Below, piece after piece: positions 25,957 to 35,615 of a DNA stretch of 51,731 nt (its first letter is position 1; every line of letters starts with the position of its first letter). The position numbers and the translations under genes were made by a program. Under the pieces are notes generated by a model. It saw nothing but the letters and a program-made list of their open reading frames with translations. It was not told the DNA's origin and searched no databases. Origin of the DNA: Flavobacteriaceae bacterium (lineage in GTDB: Bacteria; Bacteroidota; Bacteroidia; Flavobacteriales; Flavobacteriaceae); assembly GCA_013043685.1 (NCBI GenBank), contig JABDNT010000045.1, positions 1-51,731 of the forward strand, given 5' to 3'.

Positions 25957-27260
25957 TGCAATACTTCAGTTTACATAAGAAGGCAGCAGTAGTTTCATTT
26001 AGAGAAGCAGTGATCCGTGGATTGGCGCCGGACAGAGGCCTGTATTACCCTACCGAAATCAAACCGCTTGCCGAATCCTTTATCCAGTCGATAGAGGCTT
26101 TCTCCGATCATGAGATCGCTTTTGAGGTCATCAAGCAATTTGTGGGAGATGACATCCCATTACCGGATCTTCACAGAATAGTGAAAGAGGTTTTGACTTT
26201 CGATTTTCCCTTAGTAGAAATCGAACCGGGAATCTTTTCCCTTGAACTGTTTCATGGCCCCACACTGGCTTTTAAAGATGTAGGGGCTAGATTTATGGCG
26301 CGTTGCCTGGGGTATTTCAACAGGGATGAGTCTAAAGCTGAAAAAGTGACCGTTTTAGTAGCGACGTCGGGAGATACCGGCGGTGCTGTCGCCAATGGTT
26401 TTTATGAAGTAGATGGGGTGGAAGTAGTGATCTTGTATCCCTCGGGCAAAGTGAGTGACATCCAGGAGAAGCAGTTAACCACACTTGGTAAGAATATAAG
26501 GGCTCTTGAAGTATCAGGTAATTTCGACGACTGCCAGGCAATGGTAAAAAAAGCGTTTCTCGACGAGGATTTTGAGGGAAAAGTTAAGCTTACCTCTGCC
26601 AACAGCATCAATGTGGCGCGCTGGCTGCCGCAGATGTTCTATTATTTTATCGCTTACAAAAAATTAAAAAAGGAAGGTAAACCTATTGTATTCTCAGTTC
26701 CGAGTGGGAATTTCGGAAATATATGTGCAGGTATGATGGCTCAAAAGATAGGTTTGCCGGTGGCGCATTTCATCACCGGGACCAACGCTAATAATATTGT
26801 GCCTCAATACCTGAAAACAGGAGATTATACATCAAGAGAAACTATTGCGACGATAGCCAACGCGATGGATGTGGCTGCGCCTAGTAATTTCATTAGAATT
26901 GAGGAATTACACAACCACAATATCGAAAACCTAAGAAATAATCTTTCCGGATACAGTTACAGTGATAAGGAAACCAGGGCGGCTATGAATTCGTTATTTT
27001 CCGAGTTCGATTATATAGCCGATCCACACGGAGCCATTGGATATTCGGCACTAAAGGACTATATAAAAGAAACAGGATTTGATGGGCTCGGTGTATTTCT
27101 GGAGACTGCCCACCCTGTGAAATTTCTGGATGTAATTCCAAAAGAAATCACCGAAAAAATTATACTTCCTCAGGCCATTGCAAACATTGTGCATAAGGAG
27201 AAGATTGCGGGCAAAATATCGACTTATTCCCAATTAAAATCTAGCCTGTTAAGCGGTTAA
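25956..27260 (+). CDS. thrC: Threonine synthase
   Basis: PLP enzyme converting O-phosphohomoserine to threonine. 434 residues, normal length. The N-terminal RGLAPDRGLYYP motif, the PLP lysine in GPTLAFKDVG (about 105-114) and the SGNFGN loop (about 248-253) are intact. Coupled to thrB by a one-base overlap. The next gene is preceded by its own promoter and a SAM-I riboswitch, so the thr transcript probably ends here, though no clear hairpin terminator is visible. Confidence 0.97.
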   Translation: MQYFSLHKKAAVVSFREAVIRGLAPDRGLYYPTEIKPLAESFIQSIEAFSDHEIAFEVIKQFVGDDIPLPDLHRIVKEVLTFDFPLVEIEPGIFSLELFHGPTLAFKDVGARFMARCLGYFNRDESKAEKVTVLVATSGDTGGAVANGFYEVDGVEVVILYPSGKVSDIQEKQLTTLGKNIRALEVSGNFDDCQAMVKKAFLDEDFEGKVKLTSANSINVARWLPQMFYYFIAYKKLKKEGKPIVFSVPSGNFGNICAGMMAQKIGLPVAHFITGTNANNIVPQYLKTGDYTSRETIATIANAMDVAAPSNFIRIEELHNHNIENLRNNLSGYSYSDKETRAAMNSLFSEFDYIADPHGAIGYSALKDYIKETGFDGLGVFLETAHPVKFLDVIPKEITEKIILPQAIANIVHKEKIAGKISTYSQLKSSLLSG

Positions 27261-27305
27261 TAAGGTCGCTGAGATATTCAGAGAATAAAATTATGCCCGA
27301 AATAT

Positions 27306-27337
27306 TTGGAGAAGTCGAAACTGTTTTCCAATCTTTG
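27306..27337 (+). promoter_or_regulatory. Promoter of the methionine operon
   Basis: TTG (27306-27308) and AATCTTTG (27330-27337, one mismatch to TANNTTTG) are separated by 21 bp. Transcription should start about 25 nt before the SAM-I riboswitch. Confidence 0.5.
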
Positions 27338-27365
27338 TGAATATAAAGTTCAAACTTTTACTGTA

Positions 27366-27470
27366 ATGTTATCAAGAAAGGTGGAGGGATTAGACCCTGT
27401 GAAGCCTTAGCAACCCTTTCTCTCGAAAGAAGGTGCTAAATTCTACATCAGCGAGGATGATAGATAACCA
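27366..27470 (+). ncRNA. SAM-I (S-box) riboswitch
   Basis: The conserved S-box core is plain: TATCAAGAAAGGTGGAGGGA, then CCCTGTGAAGCC, TTAGCAACC, and AAGGTGCTAAATTC. P1 is formed by GTTATC (27368-27373) and GATAAC (27463-27468). It binds SAM and normally lowers expression of methionine genes. The downstream operon is proC, osmC, metH (two parts) and metF. Confidence 0.96.
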
Positions 27471-27517
27471 GGAACATTGTATTCACATTGTTTTATTTCT
27501 TATAGCATTTTACCGGT

Positions 27518-27540
27518 AATGTTGCCTTAGGGCAGACATT
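27518..27540 (+). terminator. Possible expression-platform hairpin of the SAM-I riboswitch
   Basis: AATGTTGCC-TTAG-GGCAGACATT forms a 9-bp stem with one bulged G, 48 nt after the aptamer and 27 nt before proC. The sequence after it (GAATTTTG) is only weakly T-rich, so it could terminate transcription poorly or act on translation. Confidence 0.4.
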
Positions 27541-27567
27541 GAATTTTGAATTGTATCATTAACGCTA

Positions 27568-28368
27568 ATGAATATGGATAGAAAAGTAGCAATTATTGGC
27601 TGTGGAAACCTGGGAATTGCCATCCTGGAAGGATTACTGGATAGTGAATACACTGCTCCTGCTAATATTACTGTGACAAGGAGAAATATATCTGCACTAA
27701 AGGAATTTGAAAATCGCGGGGTGGTTGTGACTTCCGATAACAGCGCTGCGTTTAGAAATGCAGAGGTGGTCCTGGTTGCGCTAAAGCCACACAACATTCT
27801 TAGCATCCTGGAAGATCTGCGAGATGAGATTGTACAGGACAAACACATACTGGTTTCCCTTGCCACAGGGGTTACTATTGAGCAATTAGGTATGGCTACT
27901 TCACGGGAGCTGTCAATTTTCAGGGCAATGCCCAATACGGCTGCATTCGTGAATGAGTCGTTAACCTGTATCTGTGCGAATACTGGGGATGAAAAGACCC
28001 TGGGTACAGTAAGACAACTGTTCGATGGTATTGGAAAAATTCAGATTATAGATGAGGAATTAATGGAGGCAGCCACAGTGTTAGGGGCCTGCGGGATCGC
28101 CTATGTACTCCGATTTATGCGGGCTATGGTCCAGGGCGGTATTCAGATTGGATTTAGTTCGCAAGTTGCAAGCTTTATTGTGAATCAGACTGTAAATGGA
28201 GCTTCAAGATTGCTGATTGAAAATGAGGCTCATCCTGAAGAGGAAATTGATAAAGTGACGACTCCCAAAGGGTGTACTATTGAAGGATTGAATGAGATGG
28301 AACATCATGGATTCAGCTCTGCGCTGATCAAGGGAATTGTTACCTCCTTCGAAAAAATTGAAAAATAA
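27568..28368 (+). CDS. proC: Pyrroline-5-carboxylate reductase family protein
   Basis: 266 residues. A Rossmann NAD(P) motif AIIGCGNLGIAILEGL opens the protein; the family landmarks AMPNT (about 117-121) and the C-terminal TTPKGCTIEGLNEME segment are present. The canonical reaction makes proline. The ATG at 27568 is used; an ATG two codons later is possible. The odd point is its place as first gene behind a SAM-I riboswitch in a methionine operon. It could be ordinary ProC or a related imine reductase; sequence cannot separate these. Confidence 0.88.
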   Translation: MNMDRKVAIIGCGNLGIAILEGLLDSEYTAPANITVTRRNISALKEFENRGVVVTSDNSAAFRNAEVVLVALKPHNILSILEDLRDEIVQDKHILVSLATGVTIEQLGMATSRELSIFRAMPNTAAFVNESLTCICANTGDEKTLGTVRQLFDGIGKIQIIDEELMEAATVLGACGIAYVLRFMRAMVQGGIQIGFSSQVASFIVNQTVNGASRLLIENEAHPEEEIDKVTTPKGCTIEGLNEMEHHGFSSALIKGIVTSFEKIEK

Positions 28369-28380
28369 TTCAAAATTGCC

Positions 28381-28800
28381 ATGAAAGTAACATTAGACCG
28401 AATCAACGATGATTTTTTATTCGATGCCAAAGGAGCGTCCAACGTTTCCGTACATATCGATAGTAAGGTTGAAGATGTTGTGAATGGTGCCAGCCCAATG
28501 GAATTACTGCTTATGGCGGTTGGGGGATGTAATGCGATCGATATTGTTTCCATCCTTAAGAAGCAGCGCCAGGAGATTACAGGATACCACATTGATGTAG
28601 AAGGCAGGAGGAAGGAAGTACGGCAGGCTAAGCCCTTCGAGGCGATTCATGTTAATATTCATCTTGAAGGAAAAGTTGATCCGGCCAAGGCTAAACGAGC
28701 TGCCCAATTGAGTTTCGAGAAGTATTGTTCGGTATCGATAACGCTTGAAGGTTCGGTAGAAGTGACTTATGAGGTCTATGTAAACGGAGAAAAAGTATGA
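28381..28800 (+). CDS. OsmC/Ohr family protein
   Basis: 139 residues with the OsmC fold signatures: SPMELLLMAVGGCNAIDIV carries the first conserved Cys (about residue 50) and FEKYCSVSITLEGSV the second (about 115). Two-Cys OsmC proteins reduce organic peroxides, but many Bacteroidota members lie in methionine operons with unknown substrates. Here it overlaps the metH N-terminal gene by 4 bp (ATGA), so it is expressed with it under SAM-I control. A link to thiol or homocysteine chemistry is inference. Confidence 0.9.
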   Translation: MKVTLDRINDDFLFDAKGASNVSVHIDSKVEDVVNGASPMELLLMAVGGCNAIDIVSILKKQRQEITGYHIDVEGRRKEVRQAKPFEAIHVNIHLEGKVDPAKAKRAAQLSFEKYCSVSITLEGSVEVTYEVYVNGEKV

Positions 28801-29807
28801 GTGCATTCATTGAGGCATTAAAGAAAAGAATATTGGTTTTGGATGGGGCGATGGGAACTATGTTGCAGCAATATCAGTTTACCGAGGAAGATTTCCGTGG
28901 TAAACGCTTCAAGGATTTCCATAAGCCATTGAAGGGGAACAATGACCTTTTGTCCATCACTCAGCCCGAGGCAATTGCGGAGATCCACAGGAAATATTTT
29001 AACGCCGGAGCGGATATTGTAGAAACAAATACATTTTCAGGCACTACAGTAGCCATGGCCGACTACGATATGGAGGATCTTGTCTATGAACTTAACTTCG
29101 AGTCGGCAAAGATCGCTAAAGAGGTAGCAGCCGAGCTTACAAAAAATGAACCGGATAAACCACGATTTGTGGCGGGGGCTATGGGACCTACCAATAAGAC
29201 GGCCAGCCTCTCTCCCGATGTGAACGACCCGGGTTTCCGGGCGATATCATTCGATGAATTAAGAATAGCATACAAACAACAGGCAGAGGCATTGGTAGAC
29301 GGAGGAGTTGATATATTATTGGTAGAGACGATCTTCGATACTTTAAATGCCAAGGCTGCTTTATTTGCTATTGAAGAATTAAAAGAAGAACGCAATCTTG
29401 ACATCCCGGTTATGGTGAGTGGCACCATCACCGATGCTTCGGGGAGAACCCTATCCGGACAAACCGCAGAGGCCTTCCTTATCTCTATATCACATATACC
29501 TTTGGTGAGTGTGGGCTTTAACTGCGCCCTCGGAGCGAAACAACTTACTCCCCATCTTGAAGTGATTGCCAACAGAACAGAAATCGCTGTCTCTGCTTAT
29601 CCAAATGCAGGATTGCCGAACGCATTCGGTGAATACGATGAGTCACCCGCACAAATGGCCTTGCAGATAGAAGAGTACCTGGACAAAAAACTTATCAATA
29701 TAATAGGCGGATGTTGTGGTACAACCCCGCCACATATCGAGGCAATTGCAGAATTAGCTGCGAAATACGAGCCTCGCCCGCTTGAACTAAACCAGATTAA
29801 TGCCTAA
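28797..29807 (+). CDS. metH: Methionine synthase, homocysteine-binding subunit
   Basis: 336 residues corresponding to the N-terminal module of cobalamin-dependent MetH. It shows [13 protein letters not shown] at about 12-24 and the zinc cysteines in [10 protein letters not shown] and [12 protein letters not shown]. It lacks the pterin, cobalamin and reactivation modules, which are in the next gene, overlapping by 8 bp. The split form is usual in the Bacteroidota and is not a frameshift: both parts have proper ends and starts. Confidence 0.93.
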   Translation: MSAFIEALKKRILVLDGAMGTMLQQYQFTEEDFRGKRFKDFHKPLKGNNDLLSITQPEAIAEIHRKYFNAGADIVETNTFSGTTVAMADYDMEDLVYELNFESAKIAKEVAAELTKNEPDKPRFVAGAMGPTNKTASLSPDVNDPGFRAISFDELRIAYKQQAEALVDGGVDILLVETIFDTLNAKAALFAIEELKEERNLDIPVMVSGTITDASGRTLSGQTAEAFLISISHIPLVSVGFNCALGAKQLTPHLEVIANRTEIAVSAYPNAGLPNAFGEYDESPAQMALQIEEYLDKKLINIIGGCCGTTPPHIEAIAELAAKYEPRPLELNQINA

Positions 29808-32505
29808 AGGTCCCATGAGCGAAACTCCAGGAGAAATAAGATATTTGAAATTGTCCGGGCTCGAACCATTGGTGATTACGCCGGAGAGTAATTTCATTAA
29901 TGTTGGAGAGCGAACAAATGTAGCTGGTTCCCGTAAGTTCCTTCGGTTAATTAAAGAAGAGCAATTTGAAGAAGCGCTAGCAGTTGCCAGGCACCAGGTG
30001 GAAGGGGGTGCTCAGATAATAGATGTGAATATGGACGATGGCCTGATAGACGGTAAAAAGGCCATGGTAAAGTTTCTGAACCTGATCGTAGCTGAACCTG
30101 ATATTTCCAGGGTGCCCATTATGATAGACAGTTCTAAATGGGAGATCATAGAAGCAGGTTTACAGGTTGTTCAGGGAAAATGTGTGGTGAACTCTATCAG
30201 TTTAAAGGAAGGGGAAGAAGAGTTTCTTCGTCAGGCAAAATTAATACGTAGATATGGCGCTGCGGTTATCGTAATGGCTTTCGATGAGACCGGTCAGGCA
30301 GATACGTTGGAAAGGCGAATCGAAATCGCTGAACGGTCCTATAATTTACTGGTTGATAAATTAAGATTTCCACCCGAAGACATCATATTCGATCTGAATA
30401 TATTCCCAGTTGCAACCGGGATGGAAGAACACAGGAGAAATGCACTGGATTTTATTGAAGGTACGCGATGGGTTAAGAAGAACCTGCCGCATTGCAGTGT
30501 GAGCGGTGGCGTAAGCAATGTCTCTTTTAGTTTCAGGGGAAATGATGTAGTAAGAGAAGCCATGCATTCGGTGTTCCTGTATCATGCTATACAAGCCGGA
30601 ATGAATATCGGTATTGTAAATCCTGCCATGTTGGAGGTATATGATGATATTCCAAAGGACCTATTGGAACATGTGGAAGATGTGATCCTGGATCGACGGG
30701 GAGATGCCACCGAACGATTACTCGACTTTGCGGAGACAGTGAAGGGAGAGCGCAAACAGAAAGTTGCCGACCTGTCATGGCGTGAACTACCTCTACAAGA
30801 TCGAATTACCCGAGCCCTTGTGAAAGGAATCGATGCGTTTATTGAAACAGATGTGGAAGAAGCCCGAAAAGTCGTAAATAAGCCTATTGAGGTAATAGAA
30901 GGACATTTGATGACTGGAATGAATGTGGTGGGTGATCTATTTGGAAGTGGTAAGATGTTTTTACCCCAGGTGGTTAAATCTGCCCGTGTAATGAAAAGAG
31001 CCGTTGCTTATCTCCTCCCATTTATTGAAGAAGACAAAGATGCAATTTCCTCATCGAATGGGAAGATCCTGATGGCAACAGTTAAGGGTGATGTTCATGA
31101 TATAGGGAAGAATATCGTTTCAGTTGTACTGGGCTGTAATAATTATGAAATAATTGACCTGGGTGTTATGGTTCCCCCAGAGAAGATCATTGCCACCGCG
31201 AAGGAAGAAGCAGTTGATATTATAGGATTAAGCGGACTCATTACACCTTCACTGGACGAGATGGTATTCCTTGCTAAAGAAATGCAACGACAGGATTTTA
31301 AGGTACCCCTTCTAATAGGCGGAGCCACCACCAGCAAGGCGCACACGGCTGTAAAGATAGATCCTCAGTACAGCAGTGCCGTTGTTCATGTAAATGATGC
31401 CTCCAGGGCAGTTACTGTTGTGGGTGATCTGCTTCAGAAAGACAAGCAGGAGGGATATAAAGCAGATCTTAAAAAAGAATATGCAGAATTTAGAGAGAAT
31501 TTCCTGGACCGACAGCAGAAGAAAGAATTTGTGTCTTTGGAAGATGCAAGAAAAAATAAGTTGCGTATAGACTGGTATACTGCTGAAATATTCCTGCCCA
31601 ATGAACCTGGAATTCATGAAATAAAGGATCTTCCATTGGAGGTTCTGGAGTCGTATATAGATTGGACACCGTTCTTCAGGAGTTGGGATCTGTATGGCAG
31701 GTTTCCCAGGATCCTGGAAGATGACGTAGTGGGGACACAGGCTACGGAATTATATTCGGATGCCCGGAAGATGCTTCAAAGAATATTTTCTGAAAAATTG
31801 CTGAAGGCGAAGGCGGTTTTCGGATTATTCGAAGCGAATACGGTTAACGACGATGATATTGAAGTTTCCGTTGCTTCCAAAGGAACTGTAGAGACGAAAA
31901 TATTCAGGACCCTGAGGCAGCAGTCACGGAAAGCAGAAGGAAGGCCTAATATTGCATTGGCCGATTTTATTGCTCCGAAGACAACCGGCCTTACCGATTA
32001 TATTGGTTGTTTCTGCGTTTCCGCCGGATTTGGAACCCAGGAGTTAGCCGAAAAGTATGAATCTGAACATGATGATTACAATAGTATTATGATAAAGGCC
32101 CTTGCCGATAGATTGGCAGAAGCATTTGCAGAGTACCTGCATGAGCAGGTAAGAAAGAAATACTGGGGCTATGCTTCCGAAGAAAAATTAAATAACGAAG
32201 AACTTATTAAAGAGAATTACAGGGGTATTCGCCCCGCCCCTGGCTATCCAGCCTGCCCGGACCATCTTGAGAAAAAGACAATCTGGGAGATTTTAAAGGT
32301 GGAAGAAGCTATTGGGGTGTCACTCACCGAAAGTCTGGCCATGTGGCCTGCCGCATCAGTATCCGGGTATTATTTCGGACAGCCGGAATCCAGATATTTT
32401 GGGTTGGGAAAAATTAAATCGGACCAGGTAAAGGATTTTGCACAACGGAAAGGAATTTCCGAGGCGAAAGCCTTCAAATGGTTGCAATCAAGTATAGCAG
32501 AGTAA
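29800..32505 (+). CDS. metH: Methionine synthase, pterin-, cobalamin- and SAM-binding subunit
   Basis: 901 residues. The pterin-binding domain starts with [14 protein letters not shown] (about 26-39); the cap and B12 domain carry [11 protein letters not shown] (about 429-439) with the His that ligates cobalt; the C-terminal activation domain has [12 protein letters not shown] (about 808-819). A second ATG at 29815 is an alternative start. With the previous gene it forms a complete MetH that methylates homocysteine from 5-methyl-THF, so the organism needs cobalamin for this route. metF starts at the next base after the stop codon. Confidence 0.95.
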   Translation: MPKGPMSETPGEIRYLKLSGLEPLVITPESNFINVGERTNVAGSRKFLRLIKEEQFEEALAVARHQVEGGAQIIDVNMDDGLIDGKKAMVKFLNLIVAEPDISRVPIMIDSSKWEIIEAGLQVVQGKCVVNSISLKEGEEEFLRQAKLIRRYGAAVIVMAFDETGQADTLERRIEIAERSYNLLVDKLRFPPEDIIFDLNIFPVATGMEEHRRNALDFIEGTRWVKKNLPHCSVSGGVSNVSFSFRGNDVVREAMHSVFLYHAIQAGMNIGIVNPAMLEVYDDIPKDLLEHVEDVILDRRGDATERLLDFAETVKGERKQKVADLSWRELPLQDRITRALVKGIDAFIETDVEEARKVVNKPIEVIEGHLMTGMNVVGDLFGSGKMFLPQVVKSARVMKRAVAYLLPFIEEDKDAISSSNGKILMATVKGDVHDIGKNIVSVVLGCNNYEIIDLGVMVPPEKIIATAKEEAVDIIGLSGLITPSLDEMVFLAKEMQRQDFKVPLLIGGATTSKAHTAVKIDPQYSSAVVHVNDASRAVTVVGDLLQKDKQEGYKADLKKEYAEFRENFLDRQQKKEFVSLEDARKNKLRIDWYTAEIFLPNEPGIHEIKDLPLEVLESYIDWTPFFRSWDLYGRFPRILEDDVVGTQATELYSDARKMLQRIFSEKLLKAKAVFGLFEANTVNDDDIEVSVASKGTVETKIFRTLRQQSRKAEGRPNIALADFIAPKTTGLTDYIGCFCVSAGFGTQELAEKYESEHDDYNSIMIKALADRLAEAFAEYLHEQVRKKYWGYASEEKLNNEELIKENYRGIRPAPGYPACPDHLEKKTIWEILKVEEAIGVSLTESLAMWPAASVSGYYFGQPESRYFGLGKIKSDQVKDFAQRKGISEAKAFKWLQSSIAE

Positions 32506-33462
32506 ATGAAAGTAACAGAACATATAGCAAAAGGAAACGGTAAAACACAATTCTCCTTTGAGATTCTTCCTCCCTTGAAAGGGCAGAATATACAGTCCAT
32601 TTTCGACAGCATTGATCCGCTGATGGAATTCAAACCACCCTTTATAGATGTAACCTATCACCGGGAAGAGTACGTGTATAAGGAAATGGAGAACGGATTG
32701 CTGCAGAAGAAAATCGTAAAAAAACGTCCGGGGACGGTTGGGATTTGTGCTGCTATTCAAAACAAGTACCAGGTGGACGCCATACCCCACATCCTATGCG
32801 GCGGATTTACCAAAGAGGATACCGAGAACTTCCTGATCGACCTGGATTTCCTTGGAATTGACAATGTAATGGCGCTGCGTGGAGATGCGGTAAAAACCGA
32901 GACTTATTTTACTCCCGAAAAAGAAGGGCATAATTATGCGCTTGGACTGGTCCAGCAGATCGCGGCACTGAATCGCGGGGAATACCTGGATGAGGATATT
33001 CAAAATCAGGCCCAAACCGATTTTTGTATTGGAGTGGCCGGTTATCCGGAAAAGCATATCGAAGCACCCAATATGGATAGCGATATTCATTTTCTGAAGA
33101 AAAAATTGAAGCATGGGGCGTCCTATATCGTGACCCAAATGTTTTTCGACAACGAGAAATTTTTCAATTTTGTGAATAAATGCAGGGAAGAAGGCATTAC
33201 GGCTCCTATTATACCCGGTTTAAAGCCTATATCGACTAAAAAACAGTTGAATTTGATCCCGCATAGATTCTTTACGGACTTACCCGAAGAACTGATCAAA
33301 GAAGTACTGAAATGTTCAAATAATCAGGAAGTTCGCGAAGTTGGAGTAGAATGGTGTGTACAGCAAAGTAAAGAATTAATAGCAGAGAAGGTACCATTCT
33401 TGCACTATTACTCTATGGGCAGAAGCGATAATATCAGGTCTATAGCAGAACAATTGTTTTAA
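32506..33462 (+). CDS. metF: Methylenetetrahydrofolate reductase
   Basis: 318 residues; makes the 5-methyl-THF used by MetH. The family opening FSFEILPPLKG (with catalytic Glu) is at about 14-24, followed by FIDVTYHREE, the FAD-contact ALRGD near 122, and QMFFDNEKF near 213. It abuts metH without spacing and closes the SAM-I-controlled operon. Confidence 0.96.
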   Translation: MKVTEHIAKGNGKTQFSFEILPPLKGQNIQSIFDSIDPLMEFKPPFIDVTYHREEYVYKEMENGLLQKKIVKKRPGTVGICAAIQNKYQVDAIPHILCGGFTKEDTENFLIDLDFLGIDNVMALRGDAVKTETYFTPEKEGHNYALGLVQQIAALNRGEYLDEDIQNQAQTDFCIGVAGYPEKHIEAPNMDSDIHFLKKKLKHGASYIVTQMFFDNEKFFNFVNKCREEGITAPIIPGLKPISTKKQLNLIPHRFFTDLPEELIKEVLKCSNNQEVREVGVEWCVQQSKELIAEKVPFLHYYSMGRSDNIRSIAEQLF

Positions 33463-33515
33463 AGCACACGGGTAAAGTATCTTCGAAACCTTATCTTTAC
33501 ACTAATTAAGCTGAA

Positions 33516-33929
33516 ATGCTATCACGTAAAACTAAATACGGATTAAAAGCACTTACGTTTCTGGCCAGGCAGGAGACTTATGATCCTGTTCAAATTTCAG
33601 TAGTATCGAAATCGGAGAATATCTCTCACAAATTTTTAGAAACCATTTTATTAATTCTTCGGAAAGCCGGATACCTGGGTTCTAAAAAAGGCAAGGGGGG
33701 AGGATATTACCTTATGAAAGATCCTTCGGAAATCCCGATAGCCGCAGTGTATAGAATTCTTGAAGGCCCAATTGCAATGGTGCCCTGTGTGAGTCTTAAT
33801 TTTTATGAAAAATGTGACGATTGCCCAGATGAGCAGACTTGCAGCGTCCATAAACTAATGATCCGGGTTCGGGACAATACGCTTCAGATTTTTGAGAATA
33901 CAACGCTCGCCGATTTAATTGAAAAGTAA
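33516..33929 (+). CDS. Rrf2 family transcriptional regulator
   Basis: 137 residues. The N-terminal winged HTH (MLSRKTKYGLKALTFLA onward, with SHKFLETILLILRKAGYLGS) and the glycine-rich wing GKGGGYYL are typical of Rrf2. The C-terminal part has four Cys (CVSLNFYEKCDDCPDEQTC, residues about 88-106), so it could bind an Fe-S cluster as IscR or NsrR do. The 3' end overlaps a perfect inverted repeat just before cysH. Its position between methionine genes and cysH suggests a sulfur-related role, which is inference. Confidence 0.9.
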   Translation: MLSRKTKYGLKALTFLARQETYDPVQISVVSKSENISHKFLETILLILRKAGYLGSKKGKGGGYYLMKDPSEIPIAAVYRILEGPIAMVPCVSLNFYEKCDDCPDEQTCSVHKLMIRVRDNTLQIFENTTLADLIEK

Positions 33930-33940
33930 TGGAATCCATT
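33928..33940 (+). promoter_or_regulatory. Inverted repeat between rrf2 and cysH
   Basis: AATGGA-A-TCCATT is a perfect 6-bp-arm palindrome overlapping the rrf2 stop codon and ending 14 bp before the cysH -7 box. A bound protein there would affect the cysH promoter; the adjacent Rrf2 product is the obvious candidate. Confidence 0.4.
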
Positions 33941-33954
33941 CGAAATTATTATTG

Positions 33955-33962
33955 TAGTTTTG
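33955..33962 (+). promoter_or_regulatory. -7 promoter box for cysH
   Basis: TAGTTTTG matches TANNTTTG exactly, 34 nt before the cysH ATG. Confidence 0.45.
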
Positions 33963-33996
33963 CTTACTCTACTAAATCTATAGGTTTATTATAGTT

Positions 33997-34629
33997 ATGC
34001 TTAAAATTACTTCTGAAAACATACATTTATTTAATCAGAACCTGCGGTATGAAGAGCCGAAGGACATTATCTCATTCGTATTGGAAGTTGCTGAAAGGCC
34101 AATAGTAACCACAAGTTTCGGGCCTTTCTCTGCGGTCTTACTTCATGCTGTTACTTCTTTGGAGAGTACTATAAAAGTGATTTGGTGTGACACTGGGTAT
34201 AATACAGATGACACCTATCGTCACGCCAAAAAATTGATGGATCTTCTCGCATTGAATATCGAGATCTACACTCCGAAATACACTACGGCCTTTCTGAATA
34301 ATACCATGGGCAGACCAGATATCGAAAATCCGAAGCATTCGGCATTCTCTGAAAAAGTGAAATTAGAACCATTTAAACGCGCCCTGGATGCCCATCGCCC
34401 GGATGTTTGGTTCACCAATATTAGAAAAGGTCAGACAGCACATCGTAATACTCTTGATATTTTAAGTATTACAGAGGAAGGAATACTGAAAGTTAGCCCG
34501 TTCTTCTACTATAGTGATGATGCACTTCGGAAGTATCTCAGTGAGAATAAATTACCTTCGGAATACAATTATTACGATCCTATAAAAGCGTTAGAAAATA
34601 GGGAGTGCGGTATTCATTTTCGGAATTAA
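33997..34629 (+). CDS. cysH: Phosphoadenosine phosphosulfate reductase family protein
   Basis: 210 residues, somewhat shorter than typical CysH. The substrate-binding region has TTSFGPFSAVLLH, VIWCDTGYNTDDTY, and IRKGQTAHR in place of the usual RREQ-type motif. The catalytic Cys lies in ECGIH near the C-terminus. The paired cysteines that hold a 4Fe-4S cluster in APS-type reductases are absent, so the enzyme resembles the cluster-free PAPS type by this criterion. It reduces activated sulfate to sulfite with thioredoxin. No other sulfate-assimilation genes are adjacent. Confidence 0.82.
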   Translation: MLKITSENIHLFNQNLRYEEPKDIISFVLEVAERPIVTTSFGPFSAVLLHAVTSLESTIKVIWCDTGYNTDDTYRHAKKLMDLLALNIEIYTPKYTTAFLNNTMGRPDIENPKHSAFSEKVKLEPFKRALDAHRPDVWFTNIRKGQTAHRNTLDILSITEEGILKVSPFFYYSDDALRKYLSENKLPSEYNYYDPIKALENRECGIHFRN

Positions 34630-34636
34630 TTTTAGC

Positions 34637-34644
34637 TATTTTTG
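34637..34644 (+). promoter_or_regulatory. -7 box, probable leaderless start
   Basis: TATTTTTG (exact TANNTTTG) ends 4 nt before the ATG at 34649, so the mRNA should begin at or next to the start codon. Confidence 0.5.
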
Positions 34645-34648
34645 AAGC

Positions 34649-35605
34649 ATGGATACAATGCTTCCAACGCGGGATGAACTTCTCAGGGTGCATGAAAGGA
34701 TTAAACCTTTTATACACTTCACCCCTGTATTACAATCTTCGTTATTAAACGAAATTACCGGCGCAAATGTGTTTTTTAAATGCGAGAACTTCCAAAAAAT
34801 GGGTGCCTTTAAGATGCGGGGAGCCATGAATGCAATACTTCAACTCTCGGAGGAGGAAAAAAAAGCCGGAGTTGTAACACATTCTTCTGGTAATTTTGGC
34901 CAGGCTGTTGCTCTGGCCGCGCGTAATGCTGGTGTAACAGCTTATATCGTGATGCCTGCTAATGCCCCTTCAGTTAAGAAAAAAGCGGTTAAAGATTATG
35001 GAGGATTAGTTACCGAATGTGAATCTACTTTAAAAGCCCGAGTAGCAGAATCGGAACGCATTCAAAGGGAACATGGAGCAACACCTCTACATCCTTCCAA
35101 CCAGATTGAGGTGATATTAGGTAATGCAACGGCCGCAATGGAATTGTTATCAGAGCATCCCGATCTTGATTTTGTTTTTACACCGATTGGTGGTGGCGGA
35201 TTGGTGGCAGGAACCGCATTGGCAACCCATTATTTTGGCACCAATTGTAAAACAATAGGAGGAGAACCTTACGAAGCCGATGATGCATATCGATCCCTGC
35301 AATCTGGTAAAATCGAATCAAATATAACGACGAATACAATTGCCGACGGCCTGCGTACAGAGCTGGGTTCGGTTAATTTCCCCATCATTAAGGCACTCGT
35401 CCCAGAGATCATCCGGGTGACTGAAGAAGAAATAGTGCAGGCACTGCGTTTAATCTGGGAACGTATGAAGATCATCGTAGAACCGTCCTGTGCAGTTCCT
35501 TTTGCTGCCCTGCTGAAGGAGAAGGATCGATTTAAAGGAAATGATATCGGAATTATTATTTCGGGTGGAAATGTTGACCTTTCTAATCTGCCTTTTGCCA
35601 AATAA
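34649..35605 (+). CDS. Threonine/serine dehydratase-like PLP enzyme
   Basis: 318 residues of fold type II. The PLP lysine is in GAFKMRGAMNA (Lys near residue 54), the Asn loop in SSGNFGQA, and the phosphate loop in GGGGL (about 183-187). The pattern FFKCENFQKMGAFK fits the serine racemase and short threonine dehydratase group without an ACT domain. The likely reaction is deamination of threonine or serine, or serine racemisation; sequence does not decide. It has its own promoter. Confidence 0.88.
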   Translation: MDTMLPTRDELLRVHERIKPFIHFTPVLQSSLLNEITGANVFFKCENFQKMGAFKMRGAMNAILQLSEEEKKAGVVTHSSGNFGQAVALAARNAGVTAYIVMPANAPSVKKKAVKDYGGLVTECESTLKARVAESERIQREHGATPLHPSNQIEVILGNATAAMELLSEHPDLDFVFTPIGGGGLVAGTALATHYFGTNCKTIGGEPYEADDAYRSLQSGKIESNITTNTIADGLRTELGSVNFPIIKALVPEIIRVTEEEIVQALRLIWERMKIIVEPSCAVPFAALLKEKDRFKGNDIGIIISGGNVDLSNLPFAK

Positions 35606-35615
35606 CATATTATTA

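Noticed and set aside
28797-32505. metH apparently broken into two frames
   Set aside because: The break lies at a domain boundary, both parts have proper starts and stops, and the split form is usual in the Bacteroidota; not a frameshift.
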